This document shows, piece by piece, positions 1-5,719 of a DNA stretch of 6,349 nt. The notes under the pieces are model-generated. The model was not told where the DNA came from. It worked only from the letters and a program-made list of their open reading frames with translations, and did no database searches. Position 1 is the stretch's first letter, and each line of letters begins with the position of its first letter. The stretch covers positions 1 through 6,349 of the forward strand of contig JACQDO010000182.1 of the NCBI GenBank assembly GCA_016201085.1, in the 5' to 3' direction. Position numbers and translations under genes: made by a program. The DNA comes from Hyphomicrobiales bacterium (GTDB lineage: Bacteria; Pseudomonadota; Alphaproteobacteria; Rhizobiales; Xanthobacteraceae).

Positions 1-224
1 AGCGCGGCGATGCCGAACGCCGAATAAGTGAACAACACGATGACAATTCCGCGCGTGAAGCAGAGCCAGGTGCCGAGATTGGCGGCGCAAGCGAGACCGA
101 CGCTCGATTGTTCGACGGCGAGGTAGCGCAGATAGAGCGCATAGCCGATCGAAACAAAGCCGACGATCAGCAGAACATTGCTGGCGCGCGCGCTCGGCAG
201 AAACAGCTTGGCGGAGGGTTTCAT
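1..224 (-). CDS. Small hypothetical membrane protein, N-terminal part
   Basis: The frame is open from an ATG at 224-222 to the left edge of the window, giving the first 74 residues; the C-terminus lies outside. It begins MKPSAKLFLPSARASNVLL. A hydrophobic stretch at about residues 16-36 and a second starting near residue 56 look like membrane helices. Between them are two cysteines, C46 and C55, in a short loop (GLACAANLGTWLC), which could form a disulfide if the loop faces the periplasm (inference). The start lies 35 bp after the stop of the SPOR-like gene on the same strand, so the two may be co-transcribed. No clear Shine-Dalgarno precedes the ATG. I do not recognise a named family and give no function. 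The steady hydrophobic pattern and lack of stops support a real gene. Confidence 0.7.
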   Translation of the reverse strand, partial: MKPSAKLFLPSARASNVLLIVGFVSIGYALYLRYLAVEQSSVGLACAANLGTWLCFTRGIVIVLFTYSAFGIAA

Positions 225-259
225 GACGCGATTATGCCGAAGCCGGCGCCGCTCGACAA

Positions 260-1192
260 TTATAACTGCGGCAGCGGCTGACCGTCGAACTTCACCGCCC
301 GGCAGGTGACGCGGGCGGCGGCGAAGCGGGCGCATAATTGGTTGGCGGCGGTGACCGTGGGCAGCGGTCCGACCAACAGCCGAACGTCGCTGGCGCCGGG
401 GCGGTGAACGCGCGCGGCGAGCGGATGCAGGCCGCTCAGCAGCGGGCCGTAATTCGCCTTTACCGCCACCCAGCGCATATTCAAGACTTCCATGTTGGGC
501 GCGCCGCCCAGATCGACGCCGATTTCCGGCTTGCGCGGCGTCTCGGCCGCCTGTTCGCTGGCGGGCGCCGCGGCCATGCGGATCGGCGGCGGCGGAACGT
601 GCTCTAAGACCGGAGTCATCGCTTCTTGTGCCGGCGTGCCGGGCCAGGGCGCGGGATTGTAGATCGGTGCCGGCAACGACAACGGCGCGATGATTGGCAA
701 CGAGAACATTGCCGGTGGTTGCGCTATCGCGGGCTGGCTGGCCGGAGCCGCGGCTAGTTGCGTCGTTGCCGGTGTGCTCGGTATCGGCGGCTTGGCCGCG
801 GGCGTGGCAGTCTCTTGCGCAGCCTGCCGCTTGATCGAGCCGGTCATGTCGTCGAGGTTGCGCTCGATCAGCGCGAGGCGGGCGGCGAGGCGGTCGCGGT
901 CGGCCGCCAGCACGCGCAGTTGCGCTTCCAGACGCACGGTTTCCTTGTCGATCCCGATCACGCGCGTCGGCATCTGCGCGGCGGCGACGGCCTGTTCGGA
1001 CGGCTGCGAAGGCGCAAAAGCCAGTTGCAGCCGCTCACTGCCGCTGGGCGTTTGCGTGGTGATCACCAGGCAGGTGAGCGCGATGGCGGCGGCGCTGCCC
1101 CAGCCAAACAGCCGCCACAGCGGATATCGATTGCCAAGAAGCTTGCGGATATTCGACAAATCGGGCTCCGGCGGCGCGATCGCGGTGGCCAT
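260..1192 (-). CDS. Membrane-anchored SPOR-like domain protein with coiled coil
   Basis: This 310-residue protein probably sits in the inner membrane with its bulk in the periplasm. Residues 1-25 are a short cytoplasmic tail, about 26-46 is one membrane helix, about 82-123 is a charged heptad-like coiled coil (IDKETVRLEAQLRVLAADRD), and about 126-230 is a Pro/Ala-rich linker. The last ~75 residues look like a SPOR domain: MRWVAVKANYG, then VRLLVGPLPTVTAANQLC and a final strand. SPOR domains generally bind denuded septal peptidoglycan, so an envelope or division role is inferred. C287 and C297 could pair. I chose ATG 1192-1190 because GGAG (complement of 1200-1203) lies 7 nt upstream; the frame stays open to a TTG at 1246, but that start has no support. 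It is divergent from glmU and followed by the membrane gene at 1-224. The SPOR call rests on pattern recognition in a weakly conserved family. Confidence 0.75.
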   Translation of the reverse strand: MATAIAPPEPDLSNIRKLLGNRYPLWRLFGWGSAAAIALTCLVITTQTPSGSERLQLAFAPSQPSEQAVAAAQMPTRVIGIDKETVRLEAQLRVLAADRDRLAARLALIERNLDDMTGSIKRQAAQETATPAAKPPIPSTPATTQLAAAPASQPAIAQPPAMFSLPIIAPLSLPAPIYNPAPWPGTPAQEAMTPVLEHVPPPPIRMAAAPASEQAAETPRKPEIGVDLGGAPNMEVLNMRWVAVKANYGPLLSGLHPLAARVHRPGASDVRLLVGPLPTVTAANQLCARFAAARVTCRAVKFDGQPLPQL

Positions 1193-1356
1193 CAGCAGTC
1201 TCCGGTGGCGAATCACATCGTTGAAAACATTAGCAGAATCCGGCAATGCTGGCTTTCATTGCGTGCGGCGAACGCGTAAAGACGCTGGCATTGCTGCCTT
1301 GTCGCCCACGCGGGCCGCGGGGCGCCGTCAATCCGGCAACACTCGAGTCGAATCGG
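1193..1356. other. Divergent spacer between the SPOR-like gene and glmU
   Basis: This 164-bp spacer must carry the start signals for both divergent genes unless glmU is read from further upstream. The Shine-Dalgarno of the minus-strand gene is at 1200-1203. I found no convincing -35/-10 pair in either direction; TTGAAA at 1221-1226 has no matching -10 box at the right distance. GCAATGC at 1243-1249 and GCATTGC at 1288-1294 form a 7-bp inverted repeat 38 nt apart, which could be chance at this composition. The glmU frame is open from an ATG at 1246 through this spacer, but the translation does not resemble GlmU. Confidence 0.35.
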
Positions 1357-2721
1357 ATGCGTCAACGAACATGCCTCGCGATCGTGCTGGCGGCCGGCGA
1401 AGGCACCCGCATGCGCTCGGCGCTGCCCAAGGTGCTGCATCCGCTGGGCGGGCGCCCGCTGCTTGAGCACGTGCTGACCGCGGCGAAGCTTGCCGGTGGC
1501 GCCGAGATCGCGGTCGTGGTCGGCCCCGATCACGCGGCGGTGGCGGAAACGACGCATCGCATCGTGCCGGATGCGCAGATATTCGAGCAGCGCGAGCGGC
1601 GCGGCACCGCGCATGCGGTGCTGGCGGCAAAGCCGGCCATCGCACATAAGCCCGACGACATTCTGGTGGTGTTTGCCGATACGCCGCTGCTGCACCAAGA
1701 GACGCTTGCCCGCATGCGCGCGGCCATCGCCGATGGCGCCGCCGTGGCGGTGCTCGGCTTCACACCGGCCGATCCGACCGGCTATGGGCGGCTGGTGACG
1801 CGCGGCGGCGAACTCATCGCTATCGTCGAGGAGCGCGATGCCACAGCCGAGGAGCGCAAGATCGGCTTCTGCAATGGCGGGCTGATGGCGCTTGCCGGCG
1901 AGCATGCGCTGGGCCTGCTCGAACGCATCGGCAATGCCAATGCCAAGAGCGAATACTATCTCACCGACGCGGTTGCCATCGCCCGCGATATGGGCTTGAA
2001 GGCAATCGCGATCGAAACCGGGGAGGACGACGTGCGCGGCATCAACACCAAGGCGCAACTCGCCGAAGCCGAAGCCGTGCTGCAAGAGCGGCTGCGCGCC
2101 GCCGCACTGGAAGCCGGCGTCACCATGATCGCGCCGCACACGGTGTTCCTGTCGGCCGACACCAAATTCGGCAAGGACGTGACCATCGAGCCGAACGTGG
2201 TGTTCGGGCCGGGCGTGACGGTGGAGGACAATGCGGTGATCCGCTCGTTCTCGCATCTGGAAGGCGCGCATGTCGGCAAGGGCGCGCGCGTCGGGCCCTA
2301 CGCGCGCCTGCGCCCGGGTGCCGAGCTTGGCGCCGACGTGCATATCGGGAATTTCGTCGAGGTGAAGGCGGCCCAGATCGAGGCCGGCGCCAAGGCCAAT
2401 CATCTTGCTTACATCGGCGATGCGCGGGTGGGCGCGGGCGCCAATATCGGCGCCGGCACCATCACCTGCAATTTTGACGGCAACGCCAAGCACCATACCG
2501 ATATCGGCGCCGGCGCTTTCATCGGATCGAACTCGTCGCTGGTGGCGCCGGTCAAGATCGGCGACGGCGCCTATGTCGGCTCCGGTTCGGTGGTGACCAA
2601 GGACGTGCCCGCCGATGCGCTGGCGGTCGAGCGCGGGGCGCAAACCATTAAAGAAGGCTGGGCAAAGCGCTTGCGGCAGGTCAAAGGCACGGGCAAGAAG
2701 AAGCCGGCCAAGCCCGGTTGA
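1357..2721 (+). CDS. glmU: Bifunctional GlmU: GlcN-1-P acetyltransferase / GlcNAc-1-P uridyltransferase
   Basis: GlmU catalyses the last two steps to UDP-GlcNAc in the cytoplasm: acetylation of glucosamine-1-phosphate with acetyl-CoA, then uridylyl transfer from UTP. The 454 residues fit the usual ~455. The N-terminal pyrophosphorylase half has LAAGEGTRM (11-19) with R18 and K25, RGTAHAV, metal-binding D108 in FADTP, GYGRLV, the [10 protein letters not shown] block near 198-207 and N230. From about 250 a left-handed beta-helix of hexapeptide repeats follows. R319, K337, H349, Y352 and N363 align with the E. coli acceptor and catalytic residues R333, K351, H363, Y366 and N377, so both activities look intact. 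F373 replaces the Tyr of the E. coli CNYDG motif. The C-terminal tail is Lys-rich. ATG 1357 was chosen because [19 protein letters not shown] matches rhizobial GlmU starts; the Shine-Dalgarno is weak (GAG at 1345-1347). An in-frame ATG at 1246 would add 37 unrelated residues. Confidence 0.96.
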   Translation: MRQRTCLAIVLAAGEGTRMRSALPKVLHPLGGRPLLEHVLTAAKLAGGAEIAVVVGPDHAAVAETTHRIVPDAQIFEQRERRGTAHAVLAAKPAIAHKPDDILVVFADTPLLHQETLARMRAAIADGAAVAVLGFTPADPTGYGRLVTRGGELIAIVEERDATAEERKIGFCNGGLMALAGEHALGLLERIGNANAKSEYYLTDAVAIARDMGLKAIAIETGEDDVRGINTKAQLAEAEAVLQERLRAAALEAGVTMIAPHTVFLSADTKFGKDVTIEPNVVFGPGVTVEDNAVIRSFSHLEGAHVGKGARVGPYARLRPGAELGADVHIGNFVEVKAAQIEAGAKANHLAYIGDARVGAGANIGAGTITCNFDGNAKHHTDIGAGAFIGSNSSLVAPVKIGDGAYVGSGSVVTKDVPADALAVERGAQTIKEGWAKRLRQVKGTGKKKPAKPG

Positions 2722-2742
2722 ACCGCCAAGGGGGCCGGTTTT
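2704..2742 (+). terminator. Possible weak hairpin terminator or processing site at the glmU end
   Basis: CCGGCC (2704-2709) and GGCCGG (2733-2738) form a 6-bp GC stem followed directly by TTTT (2739-2742). A small inner hairpin (CGGT/ACCG around the glmU stop codon) lies in the loop. The 23-nt loop and short T run make this weak. It might partly terminate or attenuate between glmU and glmS, or be chance in GC-rich DNA. Confidence 0.25.
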
Positions 2743-2778
2743 CAGCTTGTCACACGACGAAATGCGTTTTGATTTCCA

Positions 2779-2821
2779 TTAGCTTGCCGCCGCCGGCTAA
2801 AGCAGAACAACAACAAAGGGG
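2779..2821 (+). promoter_or_regulatory. glmS leader: small hairpin, CAA-rich stretch and ribosome binding site
   Basis: The 112-bp glmU-glmS gap holds a short stem, TTAGCT (2779-2784) with GGCTAA (2795-2800; one G-T pair). A purine- and CAA-rich, probably unstructured segment follows and leads into AAAGGGG (2815-2821). That is the best Shine-Dalgarno for the glmS ATG at 2834, though its 12-nt spacing is long. A TTGTCA box at 2747-2752 could be a -35 element, but no good -10 follows. Nothing here resembles the Gram-positive glmS ribozyme. Confidence 0.35.
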
Positions 2822-2833
2822 CCATCCACTCGG

Positions 2834-4495
2834 ATGTGCGGGATCGTCGGAATTCTGGGCAAAGGGCCGGTCGCGGGCCAATTGATCGATGCGCTCAAGC
2901 GCCTCGAATACCGCGGCTATGACTCGGCCGGCATCGCTACCCTCGATCATGGCCAGCTGGCGCGACGCCGCGCCGAGGGCAAGCTGCAAGCCCTGGCCGC
3001 GCGGCTGGAAAAAGAGCCGCTCGCCGGCAATATCGGCATCGGCCACACCCGCTGGGCAACGCACGGCCGGCCGACCGAAAACAACGCGCATCCGCACGCC
3101 ACCGACCGCGTCGCCGTGGTGCATAACGGCATCATCGAGAATTTCCGCGAGCTGCGCGAACGATTGATCGCGCAGGGCGCCAAGTTCGGCAGCGAGACCG
3201 ACACCGAAGTGGTCGCGCACCTGGTGACGGCGGAAATGAAGCAGGGCAAGTCGCCGGCCGATGCGGTAGCGGCGACGCTCAAGCAATTGCGCGGCGCCTT
3301 CGCGCTCGCCTTTTTGTTCGCCGGCGAGGACGATCTCATGATCGGCGCGCGCAAGGGCTCGCCGCTCGCCATCGGCTACGGCAAGGACGAGATGTTCCTC
3401 GGCTCGGATGCGATTGCCTTGGCGCCGTTCACCGACACCATCAGCTATCTCGAGGACGGCGATTGGGTCGTGCTCACGCGCACAAGCGCCGCGATCCGCG
3501 ACGAACAGGGCGCAAAGATCGAACGCGCCATCGTCAAATCCACCGCCACCGCGCAAATGGTGGACAAGGGCAACCACAAGCACTTCATGGCCAAGGAGAT
3601 CCACGAGCAGCCGGAAGTGGTCGGCCATACGCTGGCGCATTACATCGATATGATCGGCGAGAAGGTCGCGCTGCCGGAAGAGCTGCCGTTCGACTGGCGG
3701 GCGATCAAACGGCTGTCGATCTCGGCCTGCGGCACTGCCTTCTACGCCGGGCTGGTGGCGAAATACTGGTTCGAGCGTTTCGCCAAAATGCCGGTGGAGA
3801 TCGATATCGCTTCCGAATTCCGCTATCGCGGCGCGCCGCTGGAAGCCGGCGATCTGATGATCTGCATCTCGCAATCGGGCGAGACCGCCGATACGCTGGC
3901 GACGCTGCGTTATGCGCGCGAGCACAAGCAGCACATTCTTTCCGTCGTCAACGTATCGACCTCGACCATCGCGCGCGAAAGCGACGTGGTGATGCCGACT
4001 TTGGCGGGGCCGGAGATCGGCGTCGCCTCCACCAAGGCCTTCACCTGCCAGAAGGCGCGCGACGTGCTCTATCTCGGCCGCGGCACCAGTTTTCCGATCG
4101 CGCTGGAAGGCGCGCTGAAGCTGAAGGAAATCTCCTATATCCACGCCGAAGGCTACGCCGCCGGCGAACTCAAGCACGGACCGATCGCGCTGATCGACGA
4201 GAACATACCGGTGATCGTGATCGCGCCCTACGACCGCGTGTTCGAGAAGACGGTGTCGAACATGCAGGAGGTGGCCGCGCGCGGCGGCAAGATCATCCTG
4301 GTGACCGACCCGAAAGGCGCCAAGGAGGCGACCATCGAGTCGCTGGTGACGCTGACGCTGCCCGACATGGCCTCGACGGTGACGCCGTTGGTTTATGCCC
4401 TGCCGGTGCAGATGATCGCCTACCATACGGCCGCGGCCATCGGCACCGACGTCGACCAGCCGCGCAACCTCGCGAAATCGGTCACGGTGGAATAA
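2834..4495 (+). CDS. glmS: GlmS, glutamine:fructose-6-P aminotransferase, with ~55-residue internal gap
   Basis: GlmS converts fructose-6-phosphate and glutamine to glucosamine-6-phosphate and glutamate, the first committed step of amino-sugar synthesis. The glutaminase domain (about 1-240) starts MCGIVGI, with C2 as nucleophile after Met removal, and has HTRWATHG (R73), H86, HNGIIEN (N98, G99) and D123. The hallmark KGNHKHFMAKEIHEQP is at 245-260. SIS subdomain 1 has SACGTAFYAG (C299-T301), ISQSGET (S346-S348) and GVASTKAFTCQ ending at Q406. SIS subdomain 2 starts abruptly at K407 (KARDVLYLGRG), then LKLKEISYIHAE (K429, E432), H448, and the tail DQPRNLAKSVTVE with K548. Relatives are about 608-609 residues; this is 553. 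The missing ~55 residues are the helices ending SIS1 and starting SIS2, with the frame kept. All known catalytic residues remain, but folding of the isomerase half is doubtful. It is followed 9 bp later by the DUF502 gene. Identity is certain; function is not. Confidence 0.93.
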   Translation: MCGIVGILGKGPVAGQLIDALKRLEYRGYDSAGIATLDHGQLARRRAEGKLQALAARLEKEPLAGNIGIGHTRWATHGRPTENNAHPHATDRVAVVHNGIIENFRELRERLIAQGAKFGSETDTEVVAHLVTAEMKQGKSPADAVAATLKQLRGAFALAFLFAGEDDLMIGARKGSPLAIGYGKDEMFLGSDAIALAPFTDTISYLEDGDWVVLTRTSAAIRDEQGAKIERAIVKSTATAQMVDKGNHKHFMAKEIHEQPEVVGHTLAHYIDMIGEKVALPEELPFDWRAIKRLSISACGTAFYAGLVAKYWFERFAKMPVEIDIASEFRYRGAPLEAGDLMICISQSGETADTLATLRYAREHKQHILSVVNVSTSTIARESDVVMPTLAGPEIGVASTKAFTCQKARDVLYLGRGTSFPIALEGALKLKEISYIHAEGYAAGELKHGPIALIDENIPVIVIAPYDRVFEKTVSNMQEVAARGGKIILVTDPKGAKEATIESLVTLTLPDMASTVTPLVYALPVQMIAYHTAAAIGTDVDQPRNLAKSVTVE

Positions 4496-4504
4496 GATAA
4501 CCCC

Positions 4505-5266
4505 ATGAACGAGATCGACCAGAAGCCGGCAGACGCGCTGACCACCGATCTCGGAGCGGTGGCGGCGGTACACACCGGCGTTGCCGGGCGCATCCGCAAT
4601 TATTTCCTCACCGGCCTGGTGGTGGCAGGTCCCCTGGCGGTCACCGCCTGGCTGATCTGGTCGGTCATCAACTGGGTGGATGACGTGGTGCGGCCGCTGA
4701 TCCCGCCGGCCTATCGGCCGGAGAGCTATCTGCCCTGGCCGATCCCCGGCACCGGGCTGATCATTGCCTTCGTCGGCCTCACGCTGCTCGGCTTCCTCAC
4801 CGCCAACCTGGTCGGCCGCAGCCTGGTCGAGCTGGGCGAAGGTTTGCTCAACCGCATGCCGATCGTGCGGCCGATCTACAACACCATGAAGCAGATTTTC
4901 GAAGCGCTATTCTCAAAGACCGGTTCGAGCTTCCGCAAGGTGGCGCTGGTGGAATTCCCGGCGCCCGGCATGTGGTCGCTGGTGTTCCTGTCGAATCCGC
5001 CGGGCGGCGATCTCGCCGCGCGACTGCCCGCCGGCGAGCACGTCTCGGCCTTCATGCCCTGCACGCCGAACCCGACCACCGGCTTTTTCTTCTACGTGCC
5101 GCGCAAGGACCTCATTGAACTCGACATCACGGTCGAGAGCGCGATGACGCTGCTGATCTCCGCCGGCATGGTGCAGCCCGACGGCGACGCGCAGAAGAAG
5201 CTGGCGGCGCTGGCGGCGAATGCCAAGGCGGCGCAGGCGGCGAAGGCTCTGACGACCGCGAAATAA
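4505..5266 (+). CDS. DUF502 family membrane protein
   Basis: This 253-residue protein of unknown function matches the DUF502 pattern as I recall it. RIRNYFLTGLVVAGPLAVTAW (29-49) runs into membrane helix 1 (about 33-57). An extracytoplasmic loop with WPIPGTG precedes helix 2 (about 83-104), then GRSLVELGEGLLNRMPIVRPIYNTMKQ (104-130), the most conserved block of the family, and a soluble beta-rich part with FRKVALVEFPAPGMWSLVF and TPNPTTGFFFYVPR. The last ~25 residues are Ala/Lys-rich and look disordered. The ATG lies 9 bp after the glmS stop with no Shine-Dalgarno in the gap; the only purine-rich stretch (GGTGGAA, 4486-4492) is within the glmS end, so translational coupling to glmS is likely. 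Co-transcription suggests an envelope role, but no biochemical function can be read from the sequence. Confidence 0.9.
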   Translation: MNEIDQKPADALTTDLGAVAAVHTGVAGRIRNYFLTGLVVAGPLAVTAWLIWSVINWVDDVVRPLIPPAYRPESYLPWPIPGTGLIIAFVGLTLLGFLTANLVGRSLVELGEGLLNRMPIVRPIYNTMKQIFEALFSKTGSSFRKVALVEFPAPGMWSLVFLSNPPGGDLAARLPAGEHVSAFMPCTPNPTTGFFFYVPRKDLIELDITVESAMTLLISAGMVQPDGDAQKKLAALAANAKAAQAAKALTTAK

Positions 5267-5294
5267 ATCTGTACTTACGATGCGCCCCGCTATT

Positions 5295-5346
5295 GTCCGG
5301 CAGCCGGGGACTGTTAGGCTTCCCCGTCCTTATGTCGGGGAGGCTT
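5295..5346 (+). promoter_or_regulatory. Structured leader with hairpin covering the DUF805 Shine-Dalgarno
   Basis: AGGCTTCCCCG (5316-5326) pairs with CGGGGAGGCTT (5336-5346) over 11 bp, 9 of them Watson-Crick and 2 G-T, around a 9-nt loop (5327-5335). The right arm contains GGGGAGG (5337-5343), a perfect Shine-Dalgarno 6 nt before the ATG at 5350, so the folded RNA would hide it. A smaller upstream hairpin pairs GTCC (5295-5298) with GGAC (5308-5311). CGGGGA (5305-5310) can also pair with TCCCCG (5321-5326), which would free the ribosome site. No T run follows, so this is not a classical terminator. The pairings are seen directly; a regulatory role is inferred. Confidence 0.45.
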
Positions 5347-5349
5347 ATC

Positions 5350-5703
5350 ATGGGTTTCGTCGAAGCGATCCAATCCGGCTTTAATCACTACGTAACCTTC
5401 TCGGGCCGCGCGCAGCGTTCCGCCTACTGGTACTGGACGCTGTTCGTCATCGTCTTGTCGATCGTCCTGAACTTCGTCGACGCCGCCTTAGGCACCGCGG
5501 GCCTGATCGGTGGGCTGGTGGCGCTGGCGCTGTTGCTGCCGGGCCTTGCCGTGTCGATCCGGCGCTTGCACGATCTCGATCGCAGCGGCTGGTGGCTGCT
5601 GCTCATATTCACCGGTATCGGCATGATCCTGCTAATCGTCTGGTACTGCATGAAGGGCACGACCGGGCCGAACAGCTACGGTCCCGATCCGCTTGGCGGC
5701 TGA
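5350..5703 (+). CDS. DUF805 family small membrane protein
   Basis: This 117-residue integral membrane protein fits DUF805. An amphipathic N-terminus (MGFVEAIQSGFNHYVTFSGR) leads to RAQRSAYWYW (20-29). Membrane helices lie at about 27-43, 47-68 and 82-100, with the family signature SIRRLHDLDRSGWW (69-82) between the second and third. The C-terminal TGPNSYGPDPLGG (105-117) is also typical. Position 25 is Ala where many members have an acidic residue (RSEYW). ATG 5350 was chosen because GGAGG (5339-5343) is 6 nt upstream and the protein then starts where relatives do; ATG 5332, in the hairpin loop, is an unlikely alternative. No biochemical function is established. It lies 83 bp downstream of the DUF502 gene on the same strand and may be read through from the glm genes or from its own promoter, which I could not identify. 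Confidence 0.9.
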   Translation: MGFVEAIQSGFNHYVTFSGRAQRSAYWYWTLFVIVLSIVLNFVDAALGTAGLIGGLVALALLLPGLAVSIRRLHDLDRSGWWLLLIFTGIGMILLIVWYCMKGTTGPNSYGPDPLGG

Positions 5704-5719
5704 GCCGGACCTTCAGCCG
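5697..5719. terminator. Inverted repeat spanning both convergent stop codons
   Basis: CGGCTGA (5697-5703) and TCAGCCG (5713-5719) form a perfect 7-bp inverted repeat with a 9-nt loop. Each arm contains the TGA stop of one of the two converging genes (DUF805 and recG), so the hairpin can form in either transcript. No T run follows on either strand, so it would be an atypical bidirectional terminator, or simply the consequence of both genes ending GGC-TGA. Confidence 0.35.

Noticed and set aside
690..1466. Plus-strand open frames across the SPOR-like gene (also 338-607 and 758-1279)
   Set aside because: They are antisense to a gene with a good ribosome site and sensible domain order; their translations are Arg/Ala/Ser-rich shadow type, and one runs into the glmU start.
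2161..2600. Repetitive GGCGCCGGC-type motifs as a DNA repeat array
   Set aside because: They are the coding consequence of the GlmU beta-helix hexapeptide repeats, not a separate repeat element.
1213..2643. A 476-codon open frame antisense to glmU
   Set aside because: It is a shadow of the glmU hexapeptide-repeat coding; the translation is low-complexity (His/Arg/Gly/Asp) and resembles no family.
2747..2782. Promoter for glmS using TTGTCA as -35
   Set aside because: No hexamer resembling TATAAT lies at 16-18 nt spacing; a single box is not enough.
2722..2833. glmS ribozyme or riboswitch upstream of glmS
   Set aside because: The ribozyme is known mainly from Firmicutes, is longer than this gap allows, and its conserved core is not visible here.
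3463..4500. A 345-codon plus-strand frame overlapping glmS
   Set aside because: It is the +1 shadow of glmS with very Arg/Asp-rich composition and no domain. I also checked whether it could mean a frameshift in glmS, but glmS stays in one frame from start to the conserved end.
2750..4573. A 607-codon open frame antisense to the whole of glmS
   Set aside because: It mirrors glmS codon structure in GC-rich DNA; its translation is rich in Arg, His and Asp with no recognisable domain, while the plus strand encodes unmistakable GlmS.
5249..5281. Promoter for the DUF805 gene (CTGACG and TACGAT)
   Set aside because: Each box has only 4 of 6 consensus matches and the 21-nt spacer is too long.
5293..5349. 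Longer DUF805 protein starting at TTG 5293 or ATG 5332
   Set aside because: The extra residues do not look like the family and these starts lack the well-placed GGAGG that serves ATG 5350.
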